Below, in pieces: positions 14,808-22,120 of a DNA stretch of 34,053 bases. The stretch comes from a virus. A program made the position numbers and the translations under genes. Position 1 is the first letter of the stretch; each line of letters starts with the position of its first letter. The notes under the pieces were generated by a model, which saw only the letters and a program-made list of their open reading frames with translations, was not told the origin of the DNA and made no database searches. The stretch spans positions 1-34,053 of IMG/VR virus record IMGVR_UViG_3300027852_000118; one strand, given 5' to 3'.

Positions 14808-14904
14808 TAGAGCGTTTGGTCTACTTAGAGATCACGGCGTCTTTTACGTGCCCGCCATAGCTCAAACCAGCAACGACGCGGGCTGTAGAGCGTTTGGTCT
14901 ACTT
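14808..14904 (+). repeat. 19-bp direct repeat TAGAGCGTTTGGTCTACTT, two copies
   Basis: Copies at 14808-14826 and 14886-14904 are identical, 78 bases apart. Each includes one octamer; the second copy is followed directly by another octamer (GTCTACTTGTCTACTT). Confidence 0.9.
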
Positions 14905-14921
14905 GTCTACTTGAAACCAAC

Positions 14922-14959
14922 TTCTTAATATATACTATAGTTATTCTTAATATATACTA
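14922..14959 (+). repeat. 16-bp AT-rich direct repeat
   Basis: TTCTTAATATATACTA occurs at 14922-14937 and 14944-14959, inside the AT-rich core between the inverted octamer pairs. Confidence 0.85.
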
Positions 14960-15053
14960 CTGTATTATTATATAATCTATATACTATATATATTTATAAG
15001 TAGACAAGTAGACTAATAGAGTATTTAATATATTAAAATCAATGACTTAATGC

Positions 15054-15167
15054 TAATTAATTTGGTCTACTTACCAATTACAAGTAGACAACTAACTAGA
15101 CAAACCCAGTGGAAACCCTTACAGCTTATAGCCTACAGCCTTTTAGCTAAGTAGACCAAATTAATTA
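15054..15167. repeat. 19-bp inverted repeat TAATTAATTTGGTCTACTT
   Basis: 15054-15072 is the exact reverse complement of 15149-15167. The arms enclose 76 bases that include a further reverse octamer (15082-15089). Confidence 0.9.
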
Positions 15168-15191
15168 TATCTATTGTATTAGCGTTTCCGC

Positions 15192-15204
15192 TATAATTAA
15201 AATA
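15192..15204 (+). promoter_or_regulatory. terS promoter -10, predicting a leaderless transcript
   Basis: TATAAT at 15192-15197 lies 6 bases before the terS ATG at 15204, so a normal start site would fall on the A of ATG. There is no Shine-Dalgarno sequence. No TTGACA-like -35 exists at 16-18 bp spacing, so an activator may be needed; the nearest octamer is at 15149-15156, about 50 bases upstream. Confidence 0.5.
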
Positions 15205-15632
15205 TGAGAGAGCTATCAGACCAAGAATTAAGATACTGTGAACACTACGCTATTCATCGTAAGAGTGGCGCGGCGTATCGTCATGCGTACGCTTGTAACG
15301 GCTGGTCTACTGAAATGATATCCAGCGAGTCGTGGAAAATTAGACAACGCCCGCAAATCGCCCTTAAACTTTACGAATTAGCGGAGGCAGGTAACGATGC
15401 GTTTAAAGTATCGGTTGCAGAAAAAAAACAATGGCTTAAAACAATCATTGAACTTAACACTCAAGTAGTGACTGACGCCAAAACAAATCTACAGATTACT
15501 TTCGGTGATGCTAAAGCGGCAATTAGTGCAGTCGCAGAATTGAACAAAATGGATGGCGATTTAGCGGCGCAGAAAAAAGAAATCACTGGAATCATAGGGA
15601 TCAACATTGACAGTGATGACGACGAACTTTAA
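15204..15632 (+). CDS. terS: terminase small subunit
   Basis: A 142-residue protein resembling the Terminase_2 small-subunit family: N-terminal DQELRYCEHYAIHRKSGAAYRHAY (residues 5-28), a helix-turn-helix that binds the packaging site, followed by KIRQRPQIALKLYELAE, and a helical oligomerisation region. It forms rings that recognise phage DNA and load the large subunit. The ATG has no Shine-Dalgarno and sits next to the octamer-rich noncoding region. It overlaps terL by 26 bases. Confidence 0.88.
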   Translation: MRELSDQELRYCEHYAIHRKSGAAYRHAYACNGWSTEMISSESWKIRQRPQIALKLYELAEAGNDAFKVSVAEKKQWLKTIIELNTQVVTDAKTNLQITFGDAKAAISAVAELNKMDGDLAAQKKEITGIIGINIDSDDDEL

Positions 15633-16866
15633 AAAAACAAATCAACAAATAAAAGCGACTAAAGTTTTATCTAGCTACAAACACTCTTTATTGTTTGGAG
15701 GCAGTCGATCAGGTAAAACATTTCTTGCTGTAAGATCGATTATCGTTCGAGCCTGCAAAGTTAAATCAAGACATCTCATAGCTCGTTTTAGATTCAACGC
15801 TGTTAAAACATCGATAGGCATGGACACACTACCAAAAGTGATGAGTCTGTGTTTCCCTTATTTGCCCTACAAATTGAATAAAACAGACTGGTACGTAGAA
15901 CTACCGAACGGTTCGCAGATTTGGCTCGCGGGTACTGACGACAAAGAGCGAACAGAAAAAGTACTAGGTACTGAATTCAGCACTATCTATTTCAATGAAT
16001 CTAGTCAATTCAGCGACTATGAAACGATCACTATTTTATTAACTCGACTAGCTGAAAATACAGAGCTGACGAATCGCGCGTGGTATGATTGTAACCCACC
16101 GTCTAAAAATCACTGGTCTTATTTGATATTTATCAAAGGGGTGATGCCCAAGACGAAAGAACCGGTTGGGAAATTCAAACAGAACTACGGTCACTGTATA
16201 ATGAACCCGTCGCACAACATTGATAACCTACCACCTGATTATATTGAAATGCTCGAAAACTTACCCAAGCGACAAAGACAACGATTCTTAGAGGGAAAAT
16301 TTTTACTTGACATTGAGGGCGCGCTATGGAATCAAGAAATGATTGATAACGCTTTAGCGCGTGATGAACCGTGGCAATTAAAAAGAACGTTGGTTGGTGT
16401 TGACCCTGCTACTACTGACAATGACGATTCCGACATGTGGGGCATTGGCTGTGCACAAGAGTATAATAATAATGTTTATTCAGTTGAAGAAGATAGGTCG
16501 CTGAAAGCAAGCCCAGCAGTAGCTATCCAAGTAGCTATTAATTTATATAATGACCGTAATGCCGATGCTATCGTTGTTGAAACGAATCAAGGCGGTAAAA
16601 TGATTACTGAATTATTACGTAACGCCGGATACACAGGGCGTATTATTGAAGTTCATGCGAGCAAATCAAAGTTTGCGAGAGCAGAGCCTGTAAGTGCACT
16701 TTATGAGCAAGGGCAAATTAAACATCGAGCAGGTCTTGATGATTTAGAAAACGAGTTGATGGAATACGTGCCTGCTACAAGTAAAAAGTCACCGAACCGG
16801 TTAGACTGGCTCGTTTGGTGTTTAACAGAACTAACCGGCTGCGGATTGTCAGCGGGTGGATTTTAG
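15607..16866 (+). CDS. terL: terminase large subunit
   Basis: A 419-residue packaging motor and nuclease. The ATPase domain has Walker A GGSRSGKT (31-38) and a Walker B-like IYFNES (127-132, with Asn where Asp is usual, then the catalytic Glu131). The RNase H-like nuclease has D266 in VGVDPA, E325 in VVETNQGG and D400 in NRLDWLVW as its acidic triad. TTG 15607 is chosen because AGGGA ends 6 bases before it; ATG 15616 would lack a proper ribosome binding site. Both possible starts leave the domains whole. Confidence 0.95.
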   Translation: MTVMTTNFKKTNQQIKATKVLSSYKHSLLFGGSRSGKTFLAVRSIIVRACKVKSRHLIARFRFNAVKTSIGMDTLPKVMSLCFPYLPYKLNKTDWYVELPNGSQIWLAGTDDKERTEKVLGTEFSTIYFNESSQFSDYETITILLTRLAENTELTNRAWYDCNPPSKNHWSYLIFIKGVMPKTKEPVGKFKQNYGHCIMNPSHNIDNLPPDYIEMLENLPKRQRQRFLEGKFLLDIEGALWNQEMIDNALARDEPWQLKRTLVGVDPATTDNDDSDMWGIGCAQEYNNNVYSVEEDRSLKASPAVAIQVAINLYNDRNADAIVVETNQGGKMITELLRNAGYTGRIIEVHASKSKFARAEPVSALYEQGQIKHRAGLDDLENELMEYVPATSKKSPNRLDWLVWCLTELTGCGLSAGGF

Positions 16867-16874
16867 CCTATAAT
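16846..16874 (+). promoter_or_regulatory. candidate promoter before the portal gene
   Basis: TTGTCA (16846-16851) and a perfect TATAAT (16869-16874) are 17 bp apart. The -35 lies inside the end of terL. It could give extra transcription of the head genes. Confidence 0.5.
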
Positions 16875-16901
16875 CCGACAAATTAAACCAGAGGTTGCAA
16901 C

Positions 16902-18290
16902 ATGTCAGTTCACGAAATAACAACAAAGAGCAGTAACGAGCAGTCGTTTTTCGTTAACACGATAACTTCATTGTTGCGACGATTTGGTGGCGGGTCGTTT
17001 GGGATAAGCCCTGATGGAAAGAGAGATTATAATAAAATTTATGGTTACGGCGAGTCGCTAACATACAATGATTTTTACGGAATGTATGATCGTGGAGGCA
17101 TAGCAAACGTAATAGTTGAAAAAATGGCTAAAGCTTGCTGGGGTGAATTGCCGAAAATCAAAGCTAACGATGACGAAATATTAACCGATGAAATATTAGC
17201 ACTAAATAACGTCGGTTTTTTCAGTGCTTTGCAAAGAGCCGATATACTAAACAGGATCGGTAATTTTAGCGTGTTAGTCATTGGGTTGGGCGACGGTTTA
17301 GACTTAGACAAACCACTGGGTAAAGTAAGTAGTAATGAGATCAACGATCAGCTTTATTTCAACCCGTACAACTATGATGGCATCACCATTAAATCAAATG
17401 AAATAGATCCTGAGAGTCCGCGATATGGTTTACCTAAAATTTACCAGTTGTCTTTGACCACCACGGCGGGATCTAAAGACGTCACAAGTAACAGCGTGTT
17501 AGTCCACTATTCAAGAGTAATTCATTTAGCTGAGGGCGCGTTAGATTCTAAAATAGAGGGGCGATCCGCTTTACGTGCACCGTGGAATGCTTTAATTGAT
17601 GTGGAAAAAGTTAGAGGAGGTGCGGGGGAGGCTTATTTTAAAAATGCTAGAACACAACGAGTTTTAGAGGCTGGTAAAGACGCTCGCTTAGAAAAAGACT
17701 CAGACGCAATGAAGACTTTAAAAGAGAACCTTGATGAATTTGATCAAGGGTGGAGTAATACGCTACGGCTTCAAAACATGACGAGCAAGCACATGCCTGT
17801 CAGCATGATTAGCCCGCGTGATACATTTGACATAGCTGTAGAAACAATAAGCGGTCAAACTGGCATCCCCATTAGAATTTTAACGGGTGTAGGAGGTGGT
17901 CAAACAACGGGAAGTGAAGATCGGGCTACTTGGAACAGCCTTGTTATTGATCGGCGCAATGATTTTTGCAATAACGCATTACTGCAAGGTTTGACGATTT
18001 TAAGTAATGCCGGATTTTTTGATTTGCCTGATAACGCAAGCGTTGAATACCCGCCTCAAAGATCAACTAATGAAAAAGATCAGGCTGTTGTTAACAAAAC
18101 GAAAGCAGAGACGCTTAAAATTGTAATTGAGGCGTTAAATAGGCCAGTAGGCGATGAGGCGGACATCGATACAGTTTTAGAGACTGTGGGTTTAGAAGAC
18201 ATTGAAATTAACACAGATTCAATCAAGACTCACGAACCAGAACCTAAGAATAAACCAACCGATTTATCAGATCCTGATTTAGATGATTAG
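16902..18290 (+). CDS. portal protein (DUF1073 family)
   Basis: A 462-residue protein of the DUF1073 portal family, the dodecameric ring through which DNA enters and leaves the head. Recognisable parts are the N-terminal YNDFYGMYDRGGIANVIVEK region (residues ~54-73), the mid-protein HYSRVIHLAEGALDSKIEGRSAL segment, and GGQTTGSEDRATWNSLV near residue 340. It follows terL directly and overlaps the Mu F-like gene by 8 bases. GAGG lies before the ATG. Confidence 0.92.
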   Translation: MSVHEITTKSSNEQSFFVNTITSLLRRFGGGSFGISPDGKRDYNKIYGYGESLTYNDFYGMYDRGGIANVIVEKMAKACWGELPKIKANDDEILTDEILALNNVGFFSALQRADILNRIGNFSVLVIGLGDGLDLDKPLGKVSSNEINDQLYFNPYNYDGITIKSNEIDPESPRYGLPKIYQLSLTTTAGSKDVTSNSVLVHYSRVIHLAEGALDSKIEGRSALRAPWNALIDVEKVRGGAGEAYFKNARTQRVLEAGKDARLEKDSDAMKTLKENLDEFDQGWSNTLRLQNMTSKHMPVSMISPRDTFDIAVETISGQTGIPIRILTGVGGGQTTGSEDRATWNSLVIDRRNDFCNNALLQGLTILSNAGFFDLPDNASVEYPPQRSTNEKDQAVVNKTKAETLKIVIEALNRPVGDEADIDTVLETVGLEDIEINTDSIKTHEPEPKNKPTDLSDPDLDD

Positions 18291-19176
18291 TGACAACCCG
18301 ACTAAGACGCGAGGTATAGAAAAGCGATGGCGTGCTGACATTAACCGCCGCTATCGTTTATTCTATAAGCGCGTCATTAAAGCGTTGCGCGACTTAGATC
18401 AAACAGGATTGATAGTAAATGCTTTTGATTTAGATCCTGTGCAATTAAGGGTTTACATTGCTTATTTTCAGCAACAAATTGACGAGTTGTTAGGCGGTGA
18501 TTGGCAAGATGCTTATCAGTTGAGTGCGTACGAGTTAGCAATCACAAGAGCAATGGCAGAACTAAGGCGGTCAGGTGCTCGGTTGGATATTACAGCAAGT
18601 GATCGAGAGCTTGCATCTAGGATAAGTAGTTTTACTGCAACCAGTTCGCTAGGCATTAGCGCGGTCGATATTGCAAGCGCACCCATTCACCAAGAGACCT
18701 TAGAGTTTTTATTTAGCAGATCGTTTAATTCGCTTGCTGGTTTTAATAACACGATGTCTAATCAAGTCAGGAATTTATTATTTCAAGGTGTCGAACAGGG
18801 TTCAGGAATAAGACAAATAGAGCGACAAATAAAAGATCGTGTGAATGTCGCGCGGTCAAGAGCTAGATTAATTGCTCAAACAGAAACTATCCAAGCATAT
18901 CAGCGAGGTACTATCAACCAAGCACTTTTAGCTAGTCAGCAGTTAGGTGAAGAAGTCAAACTAAGATGGCTTACTCGCAGAGATATTAAAGTGCGAGCGT
19001 TACATGTTGACTTTCACGGCGAGATAATGACAGACAAGCAGGCTAGGCGAAACATATCAATCAGCCCTTACAATTGTAGATGTGGTTTATCGGTAATTAT
19101 TAAAGAATCAGACACGCCGGAAAAAACAGAAAAATTTAAAACAGAACAAAAAGAGCTTAGATCATTGACACCTTAG
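18283..19176 (+). CDS. Mu gpF-like minor head protein
   Basis: A 297-residue protein. Its C-terminal ~110 residues match the Phage_Mu_F domain: RARLIAQTETIQAYQRGT, then LRWLTRRDIKVRALHVDFHG, and finally ISPYNCRCGLSVI with the usual paired cysteines. Such proteins join the portal in procapsid assembly and may be ejected. Position after the portal fits. Confidence 0.9.
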   Translation: MISDNPTKTRGIEKRWRADINRRYRLFYKRVIKALRDLDQTGLIVNAFDLDPVQLRVYIAYFQQQIDELLGGDWQDAYQLSAYELAITRAMAELRRSGARLDITASDRELASRISSFTATSSLGISAVDIASAPIHQETLEFLFSRSFNSLAGFNNTMSNQVRNLLFQGVEQGSGIRQIERQIKDRVNVARSRARLIAQTETIQAYQRGTINQALLASQQLGEEVKLRWLTRRDIKVRALHVDFHGEIMTDKQARRNISISPYNCRCGLSVIIKESDTPEKTEKFKTEQKELRSLTP

Positions 19177-19199
19177 CACCTTTAAACTAGGATCAAAAT

Positions 19200-20495
19200 A
19201 TGAGAGTAACAATTAACAGCCAAACAGATGGTAATTACACCCGTTCTAATGTGAATGGGCGTTCGCACATCGTCACTAAAATGATGCCTATCAGGGGTGA
19301 CATTGCGATGAACGGTGTTTTATATCCGTTACAAGCTGTCAAGGATTCTTTCGACCAGTTAGACAATTTACCCGCACCGAACGGACATCCTAAAGTTAAC
19401 GGTGTCCATGTTAGTGCATTTACTCCCGTCGCGATGAATGCCTTTAACGTTGGTGGATTTATCCGCAATCCTACAATGGATGGTAAAAAAGTATTTGTTG
19501 ATTTCATGCTTGATGAAACAGTAGCTAACATGAGCGACGATGGGCGAGAAATGATTAAGCGAATAGAGGCGGGCAAATCTATAGGCGTTTCCACCGGTTT
19601 AAATATTAAAGACGTCACGGCGGCTAACGGTGTTGATGATTTTGGTGAAAGTTACACGCGAACCGGCGATGGTTTTAATTTTGACCACGTAGCTATTTTA
19701 TTAAACGAACAAGCGGCAGGACATCATGCTGGTACTGAATTAGTGCTTAACACAGAAGATCCTAAAGACCCGATCCACGTTGTTGATTTGTCTATTAATG
19801 ATTTATCAAGTGATGATTTATATAGTGAATTGAGTAATTTAATAGAGTCTTACAGGACGGGTGACGGTCATTCTTGGGTGAATAGTGTTTACCCAGAGGA
19901 CTATTATTTTATATTTACTGTAGATGGTACGCTTTACAAACAAGATTATACTACTGACTCAAACGACAAAGTTGCTTTGTCCGGCGAACGGTCAGAAGTG
20001 ATTAGAAAAACAGAGTACATTAAACCAACCACCAACCACCAAAGAGAGGATCACGACATGAACAAAGACTTAATTGTTTTGTCGATCATCGCTAATGCTA
20101 ATAACGCTTTCACAAGTGCGGATAAGGATCGGCTTAGTGCTATGTCTGAACCTCAACTTGTGGATGCGTTAAGTGTTAACGTCGATCAAAATAAAGCTAA
20201 AGAGGTCTTGACCGCCAACGGTTTTGATTTTAAAGCTTATGATAATTTCACTACTAACAAGGAAAAATTCGACGCTTTTTTAGCTAACGAAAAAACCAAG
20301 TTAGATGAAATTAAAACGGTGATTACTGCTAATTCTGACTACACTTCTGAAATGCTTGCGGGCAAGGACGAGATAGAATTAAACGCGATCAATTCATTAA
20401 TCACAAGTAAGAAACAGACTAAGCGAATTCTTGAGAACGGATCGCCTGATCATGTTAATTCTGATTCGTCAGTTTCTTACAGCATGGAGGACTAA
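19200..20495 (+). CDS. DUF2213 prohead protease fused to a scaffold-like domain
   Basis: A 431-residue protein. The first ~190 residues match DUF2213, a head maturation protease-like domain (NGRSHIVTKMMPIRGDIAMNGVLY; APNGHPKV with a candidate His; GKSIGVSTGL with a candidate Ser; FDHVAILL with a second His). Residues ~190-285 are a linker. Residues 287-431 are helical and charged, like a scaffold. An in-frame ATG with its own strong Shine-Dalgarno at 20058 probably gives the scaffold alone. Catalytic residues are inferred. Confidence 0.85.
   Translation: MRVTINSQTDGNYTRSNVNGRSHIVTKMMPIRGDIAMNGVLYPLQAVKDSFDQLDNLPAPNGHPKVNGVHVSAFTPVAMNAFNVGGFIRNPTMDGKKVFVDFMLDETVANMSDDGREMIKRIEAGKSIGVSTGLNIKDVTAANGVDDFGESYTRTGDGFNFDHVAILLNEQAAGHHAGTELVLNTEDPKDPIHVVDLSINDLSSDDLYSELSNLIESYRTGDGHSWVNSVYPEDYYFIFTVDGTLYKQDYTTDSNDKVALSGERSEVIRKTEYIKPTTNHQREDHDMNKDLIVLSIIANANNAFTSADKDRLSAMSEPQLVDALSVNVDQNKAKEVLTANGFDFKAYDNFTTNKEKFDAFLANEKTKLDEIKTVITANSDYTSEMLAGKDEIELNAINSLITSKKQTKRILENGSPDHVNSDSSVSYSMED
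20043..20050 (+). promoter_or_regulatory. internal Shine-Dalgarno for the nested scaffold start
   Basis: AGAGAGGA lies inside the protease gene, 7 bases before the in-frame ATG at 20058. It is as good as the best ribosome binding sites in the window, and better than most genes here have. Confidence 0.65.
20058..20495 (+). CDS. predicted nested scaffold protein
   Basis: Same frame and stop as the protease gene, starting at codon 287 of 431, giving 145 residues. The N-terminus MNKDLIVLSIIANANNAFTS begins where the protease linker ends. The product is charged and helix-rich with a SMED tail. This copies the lambda C/Nu3 arrangement, in which the scaffold is made separately from inside the protease gene so that it exceeds the protease. 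Its existence as a separate protein is inferred from the ribosome binding site and domain boundary. Confidence 0.6.
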   Translation: MNKDLIVLSIIANANNAFTSADKDRLSAMSEPQLVDALSVNVDQNKAKEVLTANGFDFKAYDNFTTNKEKFDAFLANEKTKLDEIKTVITANSDYTSEMLAGKDEIELNAINSLITSKKQTKRILENGSPDHVNSDSSVSYSMED

Positions 20496-20499
20496 CGCC

Positions 20500-20940
20500 A
20501 TGAGTCAAGTAATCATAGCTCTTTCTAACCAAACAGGTCAGCCTGTTATTAGTGAGAGAAAAAGCGCGGCTGGATCGGCTATAAAAGCCGGTTATTTGTT
20601 ACAGCAAAATGCCGCTAATGAAGTTTTAGAACACGCTGTGGCGGGCGGGTCAGGTCAAAAGCTTTTTGCTTTACCTAATTTACCTGTAGGTGGAACTACT
20701 TCTGATACTTACGCAGTTGGTGACAGTGTCCGTTTAGGTGCTTTTCACAGTGGTCAAGAGGTTTTTGTAAAATTAGCCCCTAGTGCCGCCGCGATTGTCA
20801 TAGGTGACGAAATTGAAAGTGCCGGTAACGGTACAATGAGAGTTCAAGCGGCAGGTGAAGTTCTAGCCTATGCTGTTGAATCCGTAGATAACTCAGGTGA
20901 CGCGGTAAACGAAGCGTTCATTAAAGTGAGGATTGCTTAA
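20500..20940 (+). CDS. head decoration (cement) protein
   Basis: The ATG at 20500 with GGAGGA upstream gives 146 residues; an in-frame start at 20431 would overlap the protease end and is less likely. The sequence is small, beta-rich and Gly/Ala/Val-rich (AAGSAIKAGYLLQ, AVGDSVRLGAFHSGQEVFVKLAP), like capsid-stabilising proteins encoded just before major capsid genes. Confidence 0.75.
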   Translation: MSQVIIALSNQTGQPVISERKSAAGSAIKAGYLLQQNAANEVLEHAVAGGSGQKLFALPNLPVGGTTSDTYAVGDSVRLGAFHSGQEVFVKLAPSAAAIVIGDEIESAGNGTMRVQAAGEVLAYAVESVDNSGDAVNEAFIKVRIA

Positions 20941-20941
20941 C

Positions 20942-22027
20942 ATGAATTTACATACATCAATGCACGCAAACCGCGCACAACACGCGGTAAACATAGCGAT
21001 GGCGGCTTCATTGTGGGCGGACTATGAATCAGTTCATGCTAACGCTTTCAAAGAGCAGAATTTGCAAAAAATGGTAGTTGTTAACTCTGATGGTAAAATT
21101 ATCGAGCGAAACGATGACAAAGCGGCTCTTGTTAGTCACGCTAACGGTACTGTCAGACACGAAGATTTTCTTGTCATTCGTGATATGATTGTAGAAGTAC
21201 GCAGACGTTCGTTGACAGGTGTTAACGATCTGAAAGCGGCGGGTTTGACTTTTAGCGCAAATATTTCTGAGCAGTTGATCGGGTTTGAAGTGATTAACGA
21301 ATTCACAGCGGCTAAGCAAGAAATGAATCCTACGGATTTTGATAATAACGACTCTGTTTTTACAGAAGATTATGTGCCTAATCCGATCACTCATAGCTCG
21401 TTCACAATTCCGTGGAGACAAGAGGGTTTCAATTACAAACGCTCGCTGGGTCTAGCTGAGTCTTTAAGAATGACAGCCGAAAGATTGGATGAAACAATAT
21501 TCAACGGTAACGATGACATAGCAGTCACTTACAACGGCGTGCAGGCTAAAATATACGGCTATACTACCGATCCTAATCGTGGTACTGGTACAATTTCAGA
21601 CTGGTCGTTACCTGCTAATAACGATGCTATAGTGACGGACGTAATAGCACAGTTAGGAGCAATGCATGCCGATCAGGGCGGAGTACCTAACGATAGTGTG
21701 ATTCTTTATGTTTCAAATGATTTTTGGGTTAATTTCCAAAATGACTATAAGACTACCGAGGCTAGCCGCACAGTGTTAGAGCGTTTAAAAGCAATAGCTC
21801 AAATCAAGGATGTTAAACCCGCTGAGAAATTAGCGAGTAAAAACGCTGTACTTGTAGAAATGTCTAGCAGAAGTGTTGAATTAGGTATTGCCAGCGATAT
21901 TATTGCACTACCACACACTAAAACCAACGCTATGCAAGCGCAAGGAATTACTGTTTATGCCGCTATGGTTCACAAGATTAAAAGTGACGTAAACGGCAAG
22001 ACAGGTGTCAGGCATTTAACTATTTAG
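20942..22027 (+). CDS. major capsid protein, HK97 fold expected
   Basis: The ATG at 20942 has GAGGA 9 bases upstream and gives 361 residues; TTG 20933 lies too close to that site. The sequence resembles encapsulin-related phage capsid proteins: the region NPITHSSFTIPWRQEGFNYKRSLGLAESLRMTAERLDETIFNG (about 145-190), then TVYAAMVHKIKSDVNGKTGVRHL at the end. Position after protease, scaffold and decoration genes and before a strong terminator fits. The fold is inferred. Confidence 0.85.
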   Translation: MNLHTSMHANRAQHAVNIAMAASLWADYESVHANAFKEQNLQKMVVVNSDGKIIERNDDKAALVSHANGTVRHEDFLVIRDMIVEVRRRSLTGVNDLKAAGLTFSANISEQLIGFEVINEFTAAKQEMNPTDFDNNDSVFTEDYVPNPITHSSFTIPWRQEGFNYKRSLGLAESLRMTAERLDETIFNGNDDIAVTYNGVQAKIYGYTTDPNRGTGTISDWSLPANNDAIVTDVIAQLGAMHADQGGVPNDSVILYVSNDFWVNFQNDYKTTEASRTVLERLKAIAQIKDVKPAEKLASKNAVLVEMSSRSVELGIASDIIALPHTKTNAMQAQGITVYAAMVHKIKSDVNGKTGVRHLTI

Positions 22028-22055
22028 TAAAATACTTAGTTGTTTGTTAGTGAGT

Positions 22056-22090
22056 AAAGGGCTACAATGTTAACACGTTAGTAGCCCTTT
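22056..22090 (+). terminator. strong intrinsic terminator after the capsid gene
   Basis: AAAGGGCTAC (22056-22065) pairs perfectly with GTAGCCCTTT (22081-22090) around a 15-base loop, and a long T run follows. It would reduce transcription of the tail genes relative to the capsid gene. Confidence 0.9.
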
Positions 22091-22120
22091 TTTTTTTAAT
22101 TAACAAAGAGAGATCAGGAA

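Larger units (their letters stand above)
14767..15203. other. 437-base noncoding region: candidate origin, packaging or control site
   Basis: No credible gene is present. The region holds eight exact copies of the octamer GTCTACTT: forward at 14819, 14897, 14905 and 15065; reverse (AAGTAGAC) at 14998, 15006, 15082 and 15149. Between the forward tandem pair and the reverse tandem pair lies an 85-base segment (14913-14997) that is almost all A/T and contains a 16-base direct repeat. A GC-richer patch (14850-14883) has a GCCCGC/GCGGGC stem. Iterons plus an AT-rich unwinding-like segment suggest a replication origin. Adjacency to terS also allows a terminase recognition site, and adjacency to the terS promoter allows activator sites. 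Confidence 0.75.

Noticed and set aside
14808-15167. Octamer array as a CRISPR
   Set aside because: Repeats are 8-19 bp, in both orientations and irregularly spaced, with no uniform spacers and no cas genes.
19235-19618. Minus-strand ORF opposite the protease gene
   Set aside because: It lies entirely opposite a well-supported gene, with no motif or ribosome binding site; the same holds for the minus-strand ORF at 21029-21421 opposite the capsid gene.
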